This document shows positions 41,995 to 49,750 of a DNA stretch of 64,000 bases, piece after piece. This DNA comes from JBEBGV01 sp040081265 (GTDB lineage: Bacteria > Acidobacteriota > Vicinamibacteria > Vicinamibacterales > UBA2999). Each line of letters opens with the position of its first letter. Positions within the stretch are counted from its first letter, which is position 1. Where the stretch lies: contig JBEBGV010000008.1 in NCBI GenBank assembly GCA_040081265.1, positions 33,244 to 97,243 of the forward strand, given 5' to 3'. Made by a program: the position numbers and the translations under genes. Below the pieces are notes generated by a model. That model saw only the letters and a program-made list of their open reading frames with translations. It was not told where the DNA came from and ran no database searches.

Positions 41995-44019
41995 ATGAAG
42001 CCACCACGCCCGTTCTCCACAGCGCACAGCGTGGCCAGCGTGTGCCCGCTTGACTGCCCTGACTCGTGCAGCCTGGATGTCACCGTCCAGGAGGGGCGGG
42101 TCATCGCCATCGACGGCTCGACGGTGCACCCAGTCACCGCCGGCTTCATCTGTGCCAAGGTGCGGCGATTCCCTGAGCGGCTCTACGGAACAGACCGTCT
42201 GCAGCACCCCGTAGTCCGGCGCGGTCCGAAGGGCGATGCGCGATTCGAACGTGTCAGTTGGGACGAGGCGCTGACGCTCATCGCCGAGAAGCTGGTTGAA
42301 GCGCGCGACACGTGGGGCGGCGAGTCGATCCTCCCCTACTCCTATGGCGGGTCGAACGGGCTGCTCACGCAGGACACGAGCGACGCGACGCTCTTCCGAA
42401 GGCTAGGCGCGTCAAGGCTGGCGCGGACAGTCTGCGCCGCGCCCACCGGGGCGGCCAACATGGGGCTCTACGGCAAGATGCCGTCTGTGACGTACGAGGA
42501 CTATCCAGAGGCCAGACTCATCGTCCTCTGGGGCATCAATCCGTCGGCGTCAGGAATCCACATGATTCCCTACATCCGGGAGGCGCAGAAGCGCGGCGCC
42601 CGTTTGGTGGTGATCGATCCGCGCGTCACCCCGCTGGCAAAACAGGCGGATCTGCACCTTGCCGTCAGACCGGGCACCGACCTTCCCGTGGCGCTCGCCC
42701 TTCATCGCCATCTGTTCGAAACCGGCCTGGCCGACGAGGCGTTTCTCCGCGAGCACACACACGGAGCGCAGCAGCTTCGCGAGAAAGCCACGCGCTGGAC
42801 CTTCGACGCGGCCGCGCATGAAGCCGGCATCCAATCGGGCGATCTCCAGGCGTTTGCGGAAATGTATGCCGCGACGTCGCCGGCTCTGGTGCGCTGCGGC
42901 TGGGGCCAGGAACGCAATCGTAACGGCGGCAATTCGTCGATGGCGATCCTGGCGCTGCCTGCAGTCGGTGGAAAGTTCGGCGTACGCGGTGGCGGATACG
43001 CGATGAGCAACTCAGGCTCCTGGGGCATCACCAGGTCCTGGATCGGCTCACCCGAACCTGATACCCGTGTCGTCAACATGAACCAGCTCGGTCGCGCGCT
43101 GCTCGAGACGAGCAACCCGATCAAAGCCCTCTTCGTCTACAACTCGAACCCTGTGGCGACGACGCCTGACCAGCAACGCGTCATTGCGGGCCTCAGGCGG
43201 GAAGACCTGTTCACGGTCGTCTTCGAACAGGTCATGACCGACACGGCTCGGTACGCCGACGTCCTGCTGCCCAACACCACGTTCCTCGAGCACTACGACC
43301 TGGCTCGCGCCTATGGTCCGCTGACACTCCGGCTGGGCACACCCGTCATCGAGCCGGTGGGCGAATCCCGGTCTAACGCGGAAGTCTTCAGCGAACTGCT
43401 CCGACGAGTGGACCTGACCGAAGGCGACGACCCCTCAGGCGAGCTCGAGGAACTGATCAGCGTGCTCAGCCAGCTGCCCGAACCGATCGGGTCGGAGGTA
43501 CGCACCAGCGGCGCGGCATCCCCACCATTCGATGGACGGCCGGTGCAGTTCGGCAACGTGTGGCCGCTGACTCAGGATCGCAAGGTCCACCTCTTCCCTG
43601 TCGAATTGGACCGCGCGTCACCGGCAGGCCTCTACACATACCAGCCTGACCCGGCGACGACCGAGTTTCCGCTCGCGTTGATCTCGCCGGCAAGCGAACG
43701 CTCGATCAGTTCAACGCTGGCGGAATTGCCACGACCTGAGGTGCGGCTGACGATGCATCCCGACGATGCCTCTCCGCGGGGGATCGAGGACGGCAACTCG
43801 ATTCGCGTCTTCAATGCGCTTGGTGAGGTGCGGTGCCACGCGACGGTGGGCACATGGATTCGACCGGGTACTGTGTCGATGCCCAAGGGACTGTGGCAGA
43901 AGCACACGGGCAACGGGCTCACTACGACCGCCCTGGTCCCTGACTCGCTGACCGACCTGGGTGGGGGCGCCTGCTTTAATGACGCGCGGGTGCAGGTCGC
44001 GTTGGTTCCAGACGCCTAG
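41995..44019 (+). CDS. Molybdopterin-dependent oxidoreductase
   Basis: 674 aa. [4Fe-4S] cysteines C17, C21, C25 and C53 at the N-terminus in SVCPLDCPDSC and GFICAKV, followed by the molybdopterin-binding folds (LGASRLARTVCAAPTG, EARLIVLWGINPSASGIH, KRGARLVVIDPRVTPLA, YADVLLPNTTFLEHYDLA) and a C-terminal beta-barrel of the DMSO-reductase family. No Tat motif, so probably cytoplasmic. The substrate is not deducible; formate, nitrate and others are possible in the family. Divergent from NDH-2; it needs the Mo cofactor made in part by moaC at 2880. Confidence 0.88.
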   Translation: MKPPRPFSTAHSVASVCPLDCPDSCSLDVTVQEGRVIAIDGSTVHPVTAGFICAKVRRFPERLYGTDRLQHPVVRRGPKGDARFERVSWDEALTLIAEKLVEARDTWGGESILPYSYGGSNGLLTQDTSDATLFRRLGASRLARTVCAAPTGAANMGLYGKMPSVTYEDYPEARLIVLWGINPSASGIHMIPYIREAQKRGARLVVIDPRVTPLAKQADLHLAVRPGTDLPVALALHRHLFETGLADEAFLREHTHGAQQLREKATRWTFDAAAHEAGIQSGDLQAFAEMYAATSPALVRCGWGQERNRNGGNSSMAILALPAVGGKFGVRGGGYAMSNSGSWGITRSWIGSPEPDTRVVNMNQLGRALLETSNPIKALFVYNSNPVATTPDQQRVIAGLRREDLFTVVFEQVMTDTARYADVLLPNTTFLEHYDLARAYGPLTLRLGTPVIEPVGESRSNAEVFSELLRRVDLTEGDDPSGELEELISVLSQLPEPIGSEVRTSGAASPPFDGRPVQFGNVWPLTQDRKVHLFPVELDRASPAGLYTYQPDPATTEFPLALISPASERSISSTLAELPRPEVRLTMHPDDASPRGIEDGNSIRVFNALGEVRCHATVGTWIRPGTVSMPKGLWQKHTGNGLTTTALVPDSLTDLGGGACFNDARVQVALVPDA

Positions 44020-44023
44020 AGAA

Positions 44024-44053
44024 GCAGGGCGGGTCCGATTGGACCCACCCTGC
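44024..44053. terminator. Long hairpin between convergent molybdopterin oxidoreductase and OmpA genes
   Basis: GCAGGG (44024-44029) with CCCTGC (44048-44053), continued by GGGTCC / GGACCC around a 4-base loop and one mismatch. No T-tract. Member of the GGGTC...GACCC hairpin family. Confidence 0.6.
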
Positions 44054-44060
44054 GCGAGGC

Positions 44061-45779
44061 TTACGGCTGTTCGATGATGACGACCAGGTGGGCTCGTCGG
44101 TTCATCGCTCGCCCGTCATCCGATGTGTTGTCGGTCAACGGACGTTCCTCACCATAACTCACCGTGCGCAGTCGCGTGTTCATGACGCCGCGGTTCGCCA
44201 GGTAGTCACGGACCGCCGTGGCACGACGCTCGCCGAGCGCGAGGTTGTACTCGATGGTACCAATGCTGTCGCAGTGACCCTCGATGGTGATCCGCACACC
44301 GGGGTTCATCATCAGCTTCCCGACCGCATCGTCGAGAATCCTGAGCGCGTCAGGGCGCAGATTGTACTTGTCGAAGTCGAAGTGAACGTCTTCAAAAATG
44401 AGCTGCTCGCGCCGGACCACCTGAAGGTTGACGCTGCTGGTCGCCATGCCACCGCGGTTGTCGCGTGCAGTGACGGTAGCGGTAACGCTCCCGGGGGTAT
44501 TGGGTGCCGTCCAAACGGTGTTCGGTGCATCAGCGACGCTCAGCGCGCCCTGAGGCACAGTCCACTGGAAGGTCACTGGGTCGCCGTCCGGGTCGGTGGC
44601 AGTCGCTGACAAGCGGGACGTCTGTCCGACTTCGACCGTGCACGGGTCACACGCCGCGTTGGCGGCGAACTGTGGACCGCGGTTGGGCGGCGGAGCGGGA
44701 ACCGGTGCTGGTGTCGGCTCGGGTGCTGGAGCCGGGGGTGGTGCGACGACAACGGCCGGCGGCGGTGGAGGCGGCGGCACGTAGTTGCTGACGCCGGAGT
44801 GCCAGCCGAGCCGGAAGTCGAGTCCCCAGCCGGTGCGGTCGAGTTCCTGCCCGTAGACGGCGCGGCTGCCAGTGCCAACACTGTAGTTGGCGCCGGCGTG
44901 CAGGAACAGTCCGCGAGGATGCTGCCACACTCCGCCAATCTTGAAGTTGACGGGATTGTCGATGAGGCTCGAGAGCGGAGCCACGCTCCCATCCTGGCCG
45001 ATGAACGGGGTGCTGAACCGCACGCGATCGTCAAATAACTGCTCGCCCTGCACCTCGATGATCGCGCGCAGCGATCGCCGGGTCGGGAACGACGTCCCGA
45101 GACCCCATTCAAACCCACTCGAGGTATCGACCGCCTGGGGATTGTCGGGATCGTTTCTGAGGAGGACGCCGCCGACGGCAGTCACTTCCACCATCCGCGA
45201 CACTTCTTTACTGGCCACGAGGTTGAGGTGAGTCTGGATCGCGTGCGTACTGGCCCACGGCGATCCTGTGGGAAATTCGAGCACCACGCGGGGCGCGAGG
45301 CTGAACGCCTGGTTACTGGCTTCCGACAACAGCGCATATTTCGCACCGATCGTCAGAGGGCCACCATTGGTCCCCACCCAGCCGCGCGGCACGAACGGAT
45401 AGTCGTACACCACGCCGCCCACAGGGTCGGACGAAGAAAAATAGGGATTGCGGACGTTGCGGTCAGTACGGACCAGGCGCCACGAGCCAAATACCTCGAG
45501 GCGATTGGTGACACCGTAGCCGGCAGTCAGGCCGATGTGGCCGACGTCAGTCAGCCCCTGTTCGCGGTCGAAATTGGCGCGAAACACACTCGCCGACCAT
45601 CCTCGCGGGCGTAACACGTCGGCGGTCGGCACAAACCAGAGTCCGGTGTCGCCGAGCCTCGTGGGCAGGCCGGGTCGACTCTCACTGGACTCTGGTGTGC
45701 CGGTGGGTGCTGGTGTCTGGGCCACAGCCGAACCGGCGGTCAACAGGGTCATCAGCACCAAGCCATGGAGAATTCGCAT
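44061..45779 (-). CDS. OmpA-family outer-membrane protein with Ig-like domain
   Basis: 572 aa from ATG 45779. Signal peptide (RILHGLVLMTLLTAGSAVAQ), then a beta-barrel (about 40-320), a Pro-rich linker (PPPPPPAVVVAPPPAPAPEP), an Ig-like domain (SRLSATATDPDGDPVTFQW), and a C-terminal OmpA peptidoglycan-binding domain with HFDFDKYNLRPDALRILDD and the TIEGHCDSIGTIEYN loop. Thus barrel in the outer membrane, OmpA part bound to cell wall. GAGGTG precedes the ATG; a longer frame to 45872 was not used. Confidence 0.92.
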   Translation of the reverse strand: MRILHGLVLMTLLTAGSAVAQTPAPTGTPESSESRPGLPTRLGDTGLWFVPTADVLRPRGWSASVFRANFDREQGLTDVGHIGLTAGYGVTNRLEVFGSWRLVRTDRNVRNPYFSSSDPVGGVVYDYPFVPRGWVGTNGGPLTIGAKYALLSEASNQAFSLAPRVVLEFPTGSPWASTHAIQTHLNLVASKEVSRMVEVTAVGGVLLRNDPDNPQAVDTSSGFEWGLGTSFPTRRSLRAIIEVQGEQLFDDRVRFSTPFIGQDGSVAPLSSLIDNPVNFKIGGVWQHPRGLFLHAGANYSVGTGSRAVYGQELDRTGWGLDFRLGWHSGVSNYVPPPPPPPAVVVAPPPAPAPEPTPAPVPAPPPNRGPQFAANAACDPCTVEVGQTSRLSATATDPDGDPVTFQWTVPQGALSVADAPNTVWTAPNTPGSVTATVTARDNRGGMATSSVNLQVVRREQLIFEDVHFDFDKYNLRPDALRILDDAVGKLMMNPGVRITIEGHCDSIGTIEYNLALGERRATAVRDYLANRGVMNTRLRTVSYGEERPLTDNTSDDGRAMNRRAHLVVIIEQP

Positions 45780-45843
45780 TCGCACCTCGGTCACCCCTTC
45801 CCTGGAGAACCTTCCGCCGGAACTTGACGTGTTGGCCGGGCTC

Positions 45844-46098
45844 TTAGCCGGCCGGATGTGGCTCGAGGCCATTCATCGACGACATCGTGCTCGAACTGTC
45901 AGACTCGCCTTCGAGCCGTCCGCGTCCACCGCGGCTAATCTGGCCACCCTTACGGCCCGCTGCGCGGGCTTCGTCGGGCGTCCACTCGTGCGCTGTGCCC
46001 TTCTCGTGCGCAGCGCGGCCACCCTTGCGGGCAATCTCACGCTGTTTGTCCGGTGACATCGATGCGAACCCCCGCCGTACTGCTTTGAATACTTCCAT
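45844..46098 (-). CDS. KGG-motif stress protein (YciG/GsiB-type)
   Basis: 84 aa. Two KGG repeats with charged surroundings: IARKGGRAAHEKGTAHEW and GRKGGQISRGGRGRL; the start MEVFKAVRRGFASMSPDKQ is typical. The family is induced by general stress and is thought to protect like hydrophilins. AGGAGGTGAG lies 5 bases before ATG 46098. The 5' side holds a tRNA-like relic at 46153. Confidence 0.85.
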   Translation of the reverse strand: MEVFKAVRRGFASMSPDKQREIARKGGRAAHEKGTAHEWTPDEARAAGRKGGQISRGGRGRLEGESDSSSTMSSMNGLEPHPAG

Positions 46099-46152
46099 GT
46101 CTCACCTCCTGGTACTAAGACTCACCAGACTCCGGCATGGGGCGCGGGGGCC

Positions 46153-46188
46153 GTGTCTAGAGACCGTCTGTCCGATGAGCTACAAGGC
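46153..46188 (-). pseudogene. tRNA-Arg-like relic (fragment)
   Basis: On the minus strand the run GTAGCTCATCGGACAGA followed by CGGTCTCTAGACAC looks like the D-arm and anticodon arm of a tRNA-Arg, but several bases of the D-stem are missing and no T-arm or 3' acceptor partner follows. It lies 55 bases before the KGG gene. Confidence 0.3.
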
Positions 46189-46307
46189 GTGTGCCACCTC
46201 GATCGCGTCCGAAAATCTCAGCACTTCGCGGGATCGAGGCGTCGATCGTTTCCTTTCTACCGAACCGTAGTGCCCAACTGACACGCCTCACTACAGTCGA
46301 GTTCGAT

Positions 46308-46313
46308 TACGAT
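46308..46313 (+). promoter_or_regulatory. Probable -10 box, leaderless start of yggX
   Basis: TACGAT followed by exactly 6 bases and ATG 46320; no ribosome site. Confidence 0.4.
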
Positions 46314-46319
46314 CGCGTC

Positions 46320-46640
46320 ATGAGCACTTTTCAAGGTCCCAACGATGCCGCGCCGACATCACCTGCCGTCCGCCTGGTGATGTGCGCGAAGCTCAACCAG
46401 GAACTTCCGGGGCTGGCAAGCCCGCCGTGGCCGGGTGAACTCGGTCAGCGGATTTACGAGCAGGTTTCGACGCAGGCGTGGAAGCAGTGGGAGGATCGCA
46501 TGAAGATGATCCTCAACGAATACCGCCTCTTACCATGGCAGAAGGAGGCCCAGGACATCATCGCCAAGCACATGGAGGAGTTCTTCTTCGGCGCCAACAC
46601 CTCCCTGCCCCCCGGCTACGTTCCGGAAAAGCCGCAGTAA
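46320..46640 (+). CDS. yggX: Fe(2+)-trafficking / oxidative damage protection protein YggX
   Basis: 106 aa. The YggX core is VMCAKLNQELPGL, PPWPGELGQRIYEQVSTQAW, KQWEDRMKMILNEYRLLPW and IIAKHMEEFFFG, ending PGYVPEKPQ; the conserved cysteine is the C of VMCAKL. It helps iron handling and protects Fe-S clusters. The N-terminus is about 17 residues longer than usual. Starts leaderlessly after TACGAT; the ATG was chosen because the longer frame to 46191 lacks family similarity. Followed by a POT transporter. Confidence 0.92.
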   Translation: MSTFQGPNDAAPTSPAVRLVMCAKLNQELPGLASPPWPGELGQRIYEQVSTQAWKQWEDRMKMILNEYRLLPWQKEAQDIIAKHMEEFFFGANTSLPPGYVPEKPQ

Positions 46641-46674
46641 GAGCCCGCGTTTCCCCAGGAGCCACCCTTCGACC

Positions 46675-48165
46675 ATGGCGTCTGTCTCGACCGACACGGC
46701 GTTTTTTGGTCATCCTCGCGGCCTGTCTACGCTCTTCTTCACCGAGATGTGGGAGCGATTCAGCTACTACGGGATGCGGGCGCTCCTCATCCTGTTCATG
46801 GTTGCCCCCGTGACAAGCGGAGGCCTGGGCCTGGACACCGTGCGCGCCGGAGCGATCTACGGGCTCTATACGGCGATGGTCTACATGACCACGCTGCCCG
46901 GCGGATGGGTGGCCGATCATCTGATCGGCGCGCAGCGCGCCGTGTTGTACGGCGGCATCCTCATCGCCGCCGGCCACTTCAGCATGGCAGTCCCCACCCT
47001 GACGACCTTCTACGCCGGACTGGCGCTCATCGTCATCGGCACCGGCCTGCTGAAAGGGAATGTCAGCGTCATCGTCGGACGTCTTTACACCGAGACGGAT
47101 CCGCGGCGGGATGCCGCGTATTCGATCTTCTACATGGGAATCAACATCGGTTCGTTCCTGGCGCCGCTGGTGTGCGGATATCTGGGACAGCGGGTCAGTT
47201 GGCACTCAGGATTTGCGGCGGCCGGGGTGGGGATGACCTTCGGTCTCGCACAGTACATGCTTGGGCGGCGACACCTCGGTGAGGCGGGGCTGTATCCCGC
47301 CGCCTCGAGCGTCGCGACCTCCACTCGCGATCGACGACACATGGCGTGGGCCGTCGCTGCCGTCGTGGGTCTGACTGTGGTGCTCGCGCTCGCCCACGCG
47401 GCCGGCGTGCTGACGCTCACCGCCACCGTGATCGCCGACGCCGCCGGCTACTTCCTGCTGGCCATCACCGTGGGGTTCTTTGCGTGGCTCTACATCATCT
47501 CCACCGGCTGGACTGCATCGGAGCGGAAACGCCTGTATGTGATTGGCCTCCTGTTCCTGGGTGCGGCGCTGTTCTGGTCGGAGTTCGAACAGGCCGGATC
47601 GACGCTGAACCTGTTCGCCGACCGCAACACGAGCAACATCATCGCGGGCTGGGAGTTCCCGAGCGCGTGGTATCAGTCAGCGAACGCACTCTTCATCATC
47701 ATGTTCGCGCCTGTCTTCGCGTGGCTGTGGGTTCGCCTCGCTCGCAAAGGCATCGAACCCACCAGCACGGCCAAGTTCGGCGCGGGGCTCGTCCTGGTTG
47801 GTGCCGGCTTCGCCACCCTCATCGTTCCAGCCCTGATCGCCGACGGCGGAGTGCGGGTCAGCCCGGGCTGGCTGATGCTCACCTACCTGCTGCACACCTG
47901 GGGTGAACTGCTGCTCAGCCCGGTGGGCTTGAGCGCCATGTCGAAGCTGGCTCCGGCACGAATCGGCGGACTGGTGATGGGCGTCTGGTTCTTGGCGGCC
48001 GCGTGTGGCAACTACATTGGCGGGCGCATGGCCGCGTTCTACGAGGCGATTCCGATCTGGACGCTCTTCGCTGCTGTCGCCGCGTTCGGCGTTGCGACGG
48101 GGATGATCTTCCTGCTGCTCGCCAGGCCGATCGGGGGCCTCGAGAGGAATCCGGATGCCGCTTGA
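46675..48165 (+). CDS. POT/PTR2-family proton-coupled peptide transporter
   Basis: 496 aa. Moves di- and tripeptides with protons. First membrane helix carries the family motif FFTEMWERFSYYGMRALLI; about 14 hydrophobic segments follow, with FYMGINIGSFLAPLVCGYLG in helix 4-5 and the FWSEFEQAGSTLNLFADRNT region. AGGAG lies upstream of ATG 46675. It overlaps the LigD-type gene by 11 bases and follows YggX by 34 bases, all on the plus strand. Confidence 0.93.
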   Translation: MASVSTDTAFFGHPRGLSTLFFTEMWERFSYYGMRALLILFMVAPVTSGGLGLDTVRAGAIYGLYTAMVYMTTLPGGWVADHLIGAQRAVLYGGILIAAGHFSMAVPTLTTFYAGLALIVIGTGLLKGNVSVIVGRLYTETDPRRDAAYSIFYMGINIGSFLAPLVCGYLGQRVSWHSGFAAAGVGMTFGLAQYMLGRRHLGEAGLYPAASSVATSTRDRRHMAWAVAAVVGLTVVLALAHAAGVLTLTATVIADAAGYFLLAITVGFFAWLYIISTGWTASERKRLYVIGLLFLGAALFWSEFEQAGSTLNLFADRNTSNIIAGWEFPSAWYQSANALFIIMFAPVFAWLWVRLARKGIEPTSTAKFGAGLVLVGAGFATLIVPALIADGGVRVSPGWLMLTYLLHTWGELLLSPVGLSAMSKLAPARIGGLVMGVWFLAAACGNYIGGRMAAFYEAIPIWTLFAAVAAFGVATGMIFLLLARPIGGLERNPDAA

Positions 48166-48892
48166 GAAATACAAGCAGAAGCGCAATTTCAAGAGCACGC
48201 CGGAGCCGGCCGGCGATGTCGCGCTCGCCGCCAGGCGGGCGCGCGCGGCATCAGGCCGAACGCCGCGATTTTTCTGTGTCCAGAAGCACCTCGCCAGTCA
48301 CCTGCACTACGACGTCAGACTCGAGCACAACGGGGTGCTGCTGTCATGGGCTGTGCCGAAGGGGCCGTCACTGGATCCGACGATCAAGCGGCTGGCCATG
48401 CACGTGGAGGATCATCCCGTCGAATATGGTGAATTCGAGGGAGTCATCCCGTCCGGCTACGGCGCGGGCATTGTCATGCTCTGGGACCGCGGAACGTGGA
48501 CGCCGGAGGTCGACGACGTGGAGGCCGCACTCCAGAAGGGCGACCTCAAGTTCACGCTGGACGGCTATAAGCTGAAAGGGTCCTGGGTCCTCGTTCGGAC
48601 CAGGGGCTGGGGCAGCTCTTCGAAGGCCGAGTCGTGGCTGCTCATCAAGCACAAGGATGACTGGGCTGGCCCGGTGGACATCGCTGCATTTGCACCGCTC
48701 AGCGTGAAGACGAAGTTCGATTTTGCAGAGATCCTGGCGCAGGACGACCCCGACATCTGGCGTTCCAATCGGCCAGCGGAAACCGGCGACACCGGCAAGA
48801 TGTTCGCGCGCATCATCGCCCAGGCGTTGGCGATGCGCGGGAAGACGCCTCCCCCCGCCACCAAGACCGTCAAGACGCGGAAGACCCGCTAG
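48155..48892 (+). CDS. Stand-alone LigD 3'-phosphoesterase domain protein
   Basis: 245 aa. The phosphoesterase domain usually found at the N-terminus of LigD (with polymerase and ligase domains) is here by itself: FFCVQKHLASHLHYDVRLE with the catalytic His/Asp set, GVLLSWAVPKGPSLDP, HVEDHPVEYGEFEGVIP and GSWVLVRTR, ending with a basic tail TKTVKTRKTR. In LigD this domain trims 3'-phosphates and ribonucleotides during end joining. No Ku or ligase gene is near. It starts inside the POT gene's last codons, so is probably co-translated. Confidence 0.92.
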   Translation: MPLEKYKQKRNFKSTPEPAGDVALAARRARAASGRTPRFFCVQKHLASHLHYDVRLEHNGVLLSWAVPKGPSLDPTIKRLAMHVEDHPVEYGEFEGVIPSGYGAGIVMLWDRGTWTPEVDDVEAALQKGDLKFTLDGYKLKGSWVLVRTRGWGSSSKAESWLLIKHKDDWAGPVDIAAFAPLSVKTKFDFAEILAQDDPDIWRSNRPAETGDTGKMFARIIAQALAMRGKTPPPATKTVKTRKTR

Positions 48893-49749
48893 CCCTCGAC
48901 GGGGTCCACCCGCACTTCGACCTCGACCACCTGCTTGCCGCCACCAAGCGCGACGCCCTTGACCGGCGCCACATCACCGTAGTCGCGTCCCCACGCGAGG
49001 GTGATGTGCCCCGTCCCGGGAATCACGTCGTTGGTGGGATCGAAGTCCATCCACCCATGCTCAGGGATGAAGGCCGACACCCACGCATGAGAGGCTTCGG
49101 CGCCCTGATAGTCGGCCCCACTTCGCAGGTAGCCGCTCACGTAGCGGGCTGGTAAGCCCATCGAGCGGAGCGCACCGATCATCAGATGCGCGAAGTCCTG
49201 GCAGACTCCACGCCTGGTTCGCAGTGTCTCCAGGACCGGGGTGTCGATCGTCGTGGTGGTCGGCTTGTAGGTGAACTCGTGGTGAATCCTGTGAGTCATG
49301 TCCGACAGCGCCGCCATCAACGGACGACCGGCCGTGAAGCTTCCTCCAGCGAACGCGACCAGCTCCGGACCGGTGGTCACATACGGCGAGTCGAACACGA
49401 ACTCCACAGCGTCGATCGCCTCTGCCGTTCGCTGCGCGGCTACGTCTTCGCGCACCTGCTCCCACGCGGGCGTCGCCTCGATCATCTCCGGCCTTGCGTC
49501 AACGCGCACGAGGCTGGTGGCCACGGTCGAAAACTGGTCGTGACGTTCGAGAATCGACAGCAGGCTGACCGAGTTGCCGTAGTAGTCCTTCCGCTCGTCA
49601 AGCGACGCGGCCCGGGGCGTCGTCTCAATCGATCGTTCGAGCACGGTCTGCCACGGCAGCGCACGCGGAGTCAGGCGCACCTCGCTCAGACACTGCGACA
49701 CAGGCGCAGCGTAGCGATACAGGGTGGTGTGTCTGGCCCGGTACAACAT
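48889..49749 (-). CDS. Transglutaminase-like cysteine protease-fold protein
   Basis: 286 aa. N-terminal beta domain of the Bact_transglu_N kind (YRYAAPVSQCLSEVRLTPR), then the catalytic core: C183 in RRGVCQDFAHLMIGALRSMG, H221 in EASHAWVSAF and D237 in WMDFDPTND. Relatives act as peptidases or transferases on isopeptide bonds, and this type is always linked with ATP-grasp and alpha-E genes. It is last in the minus-strand cluster, 1 base after the fused ATP-grasp/alpha-E gene. Its 3' end overlaps the LigD-type gene by 4 bases. Confidence 0.93.
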   Translation of the reverse strand: MLYRARHTTLYRYAAPVSQCLSEVRLTPRALPWQTVLERSIETTPRAASLDERKDYYGNSVSLLSILERHDQFSTVATSLVRVDARPEMIEATPAWEQVREDVAAQRTAEAIDAVEFVFDSPYVTTGPELVAFAGGSFTAGRPLMAALSDMTHRIHHEFTYKPTTTTIDTPVLETLRTRRGVCQDFAHLMIGALRSMGLPARYVSGYLRSGADYQGAEASHAWVSAFIPEHGWMDFDPTNDVIPGTGHITLAWGRDYGDVAPVKGVALGGGKQVVEVEVRVDPVEG

Positions 49750-49750
49750 G

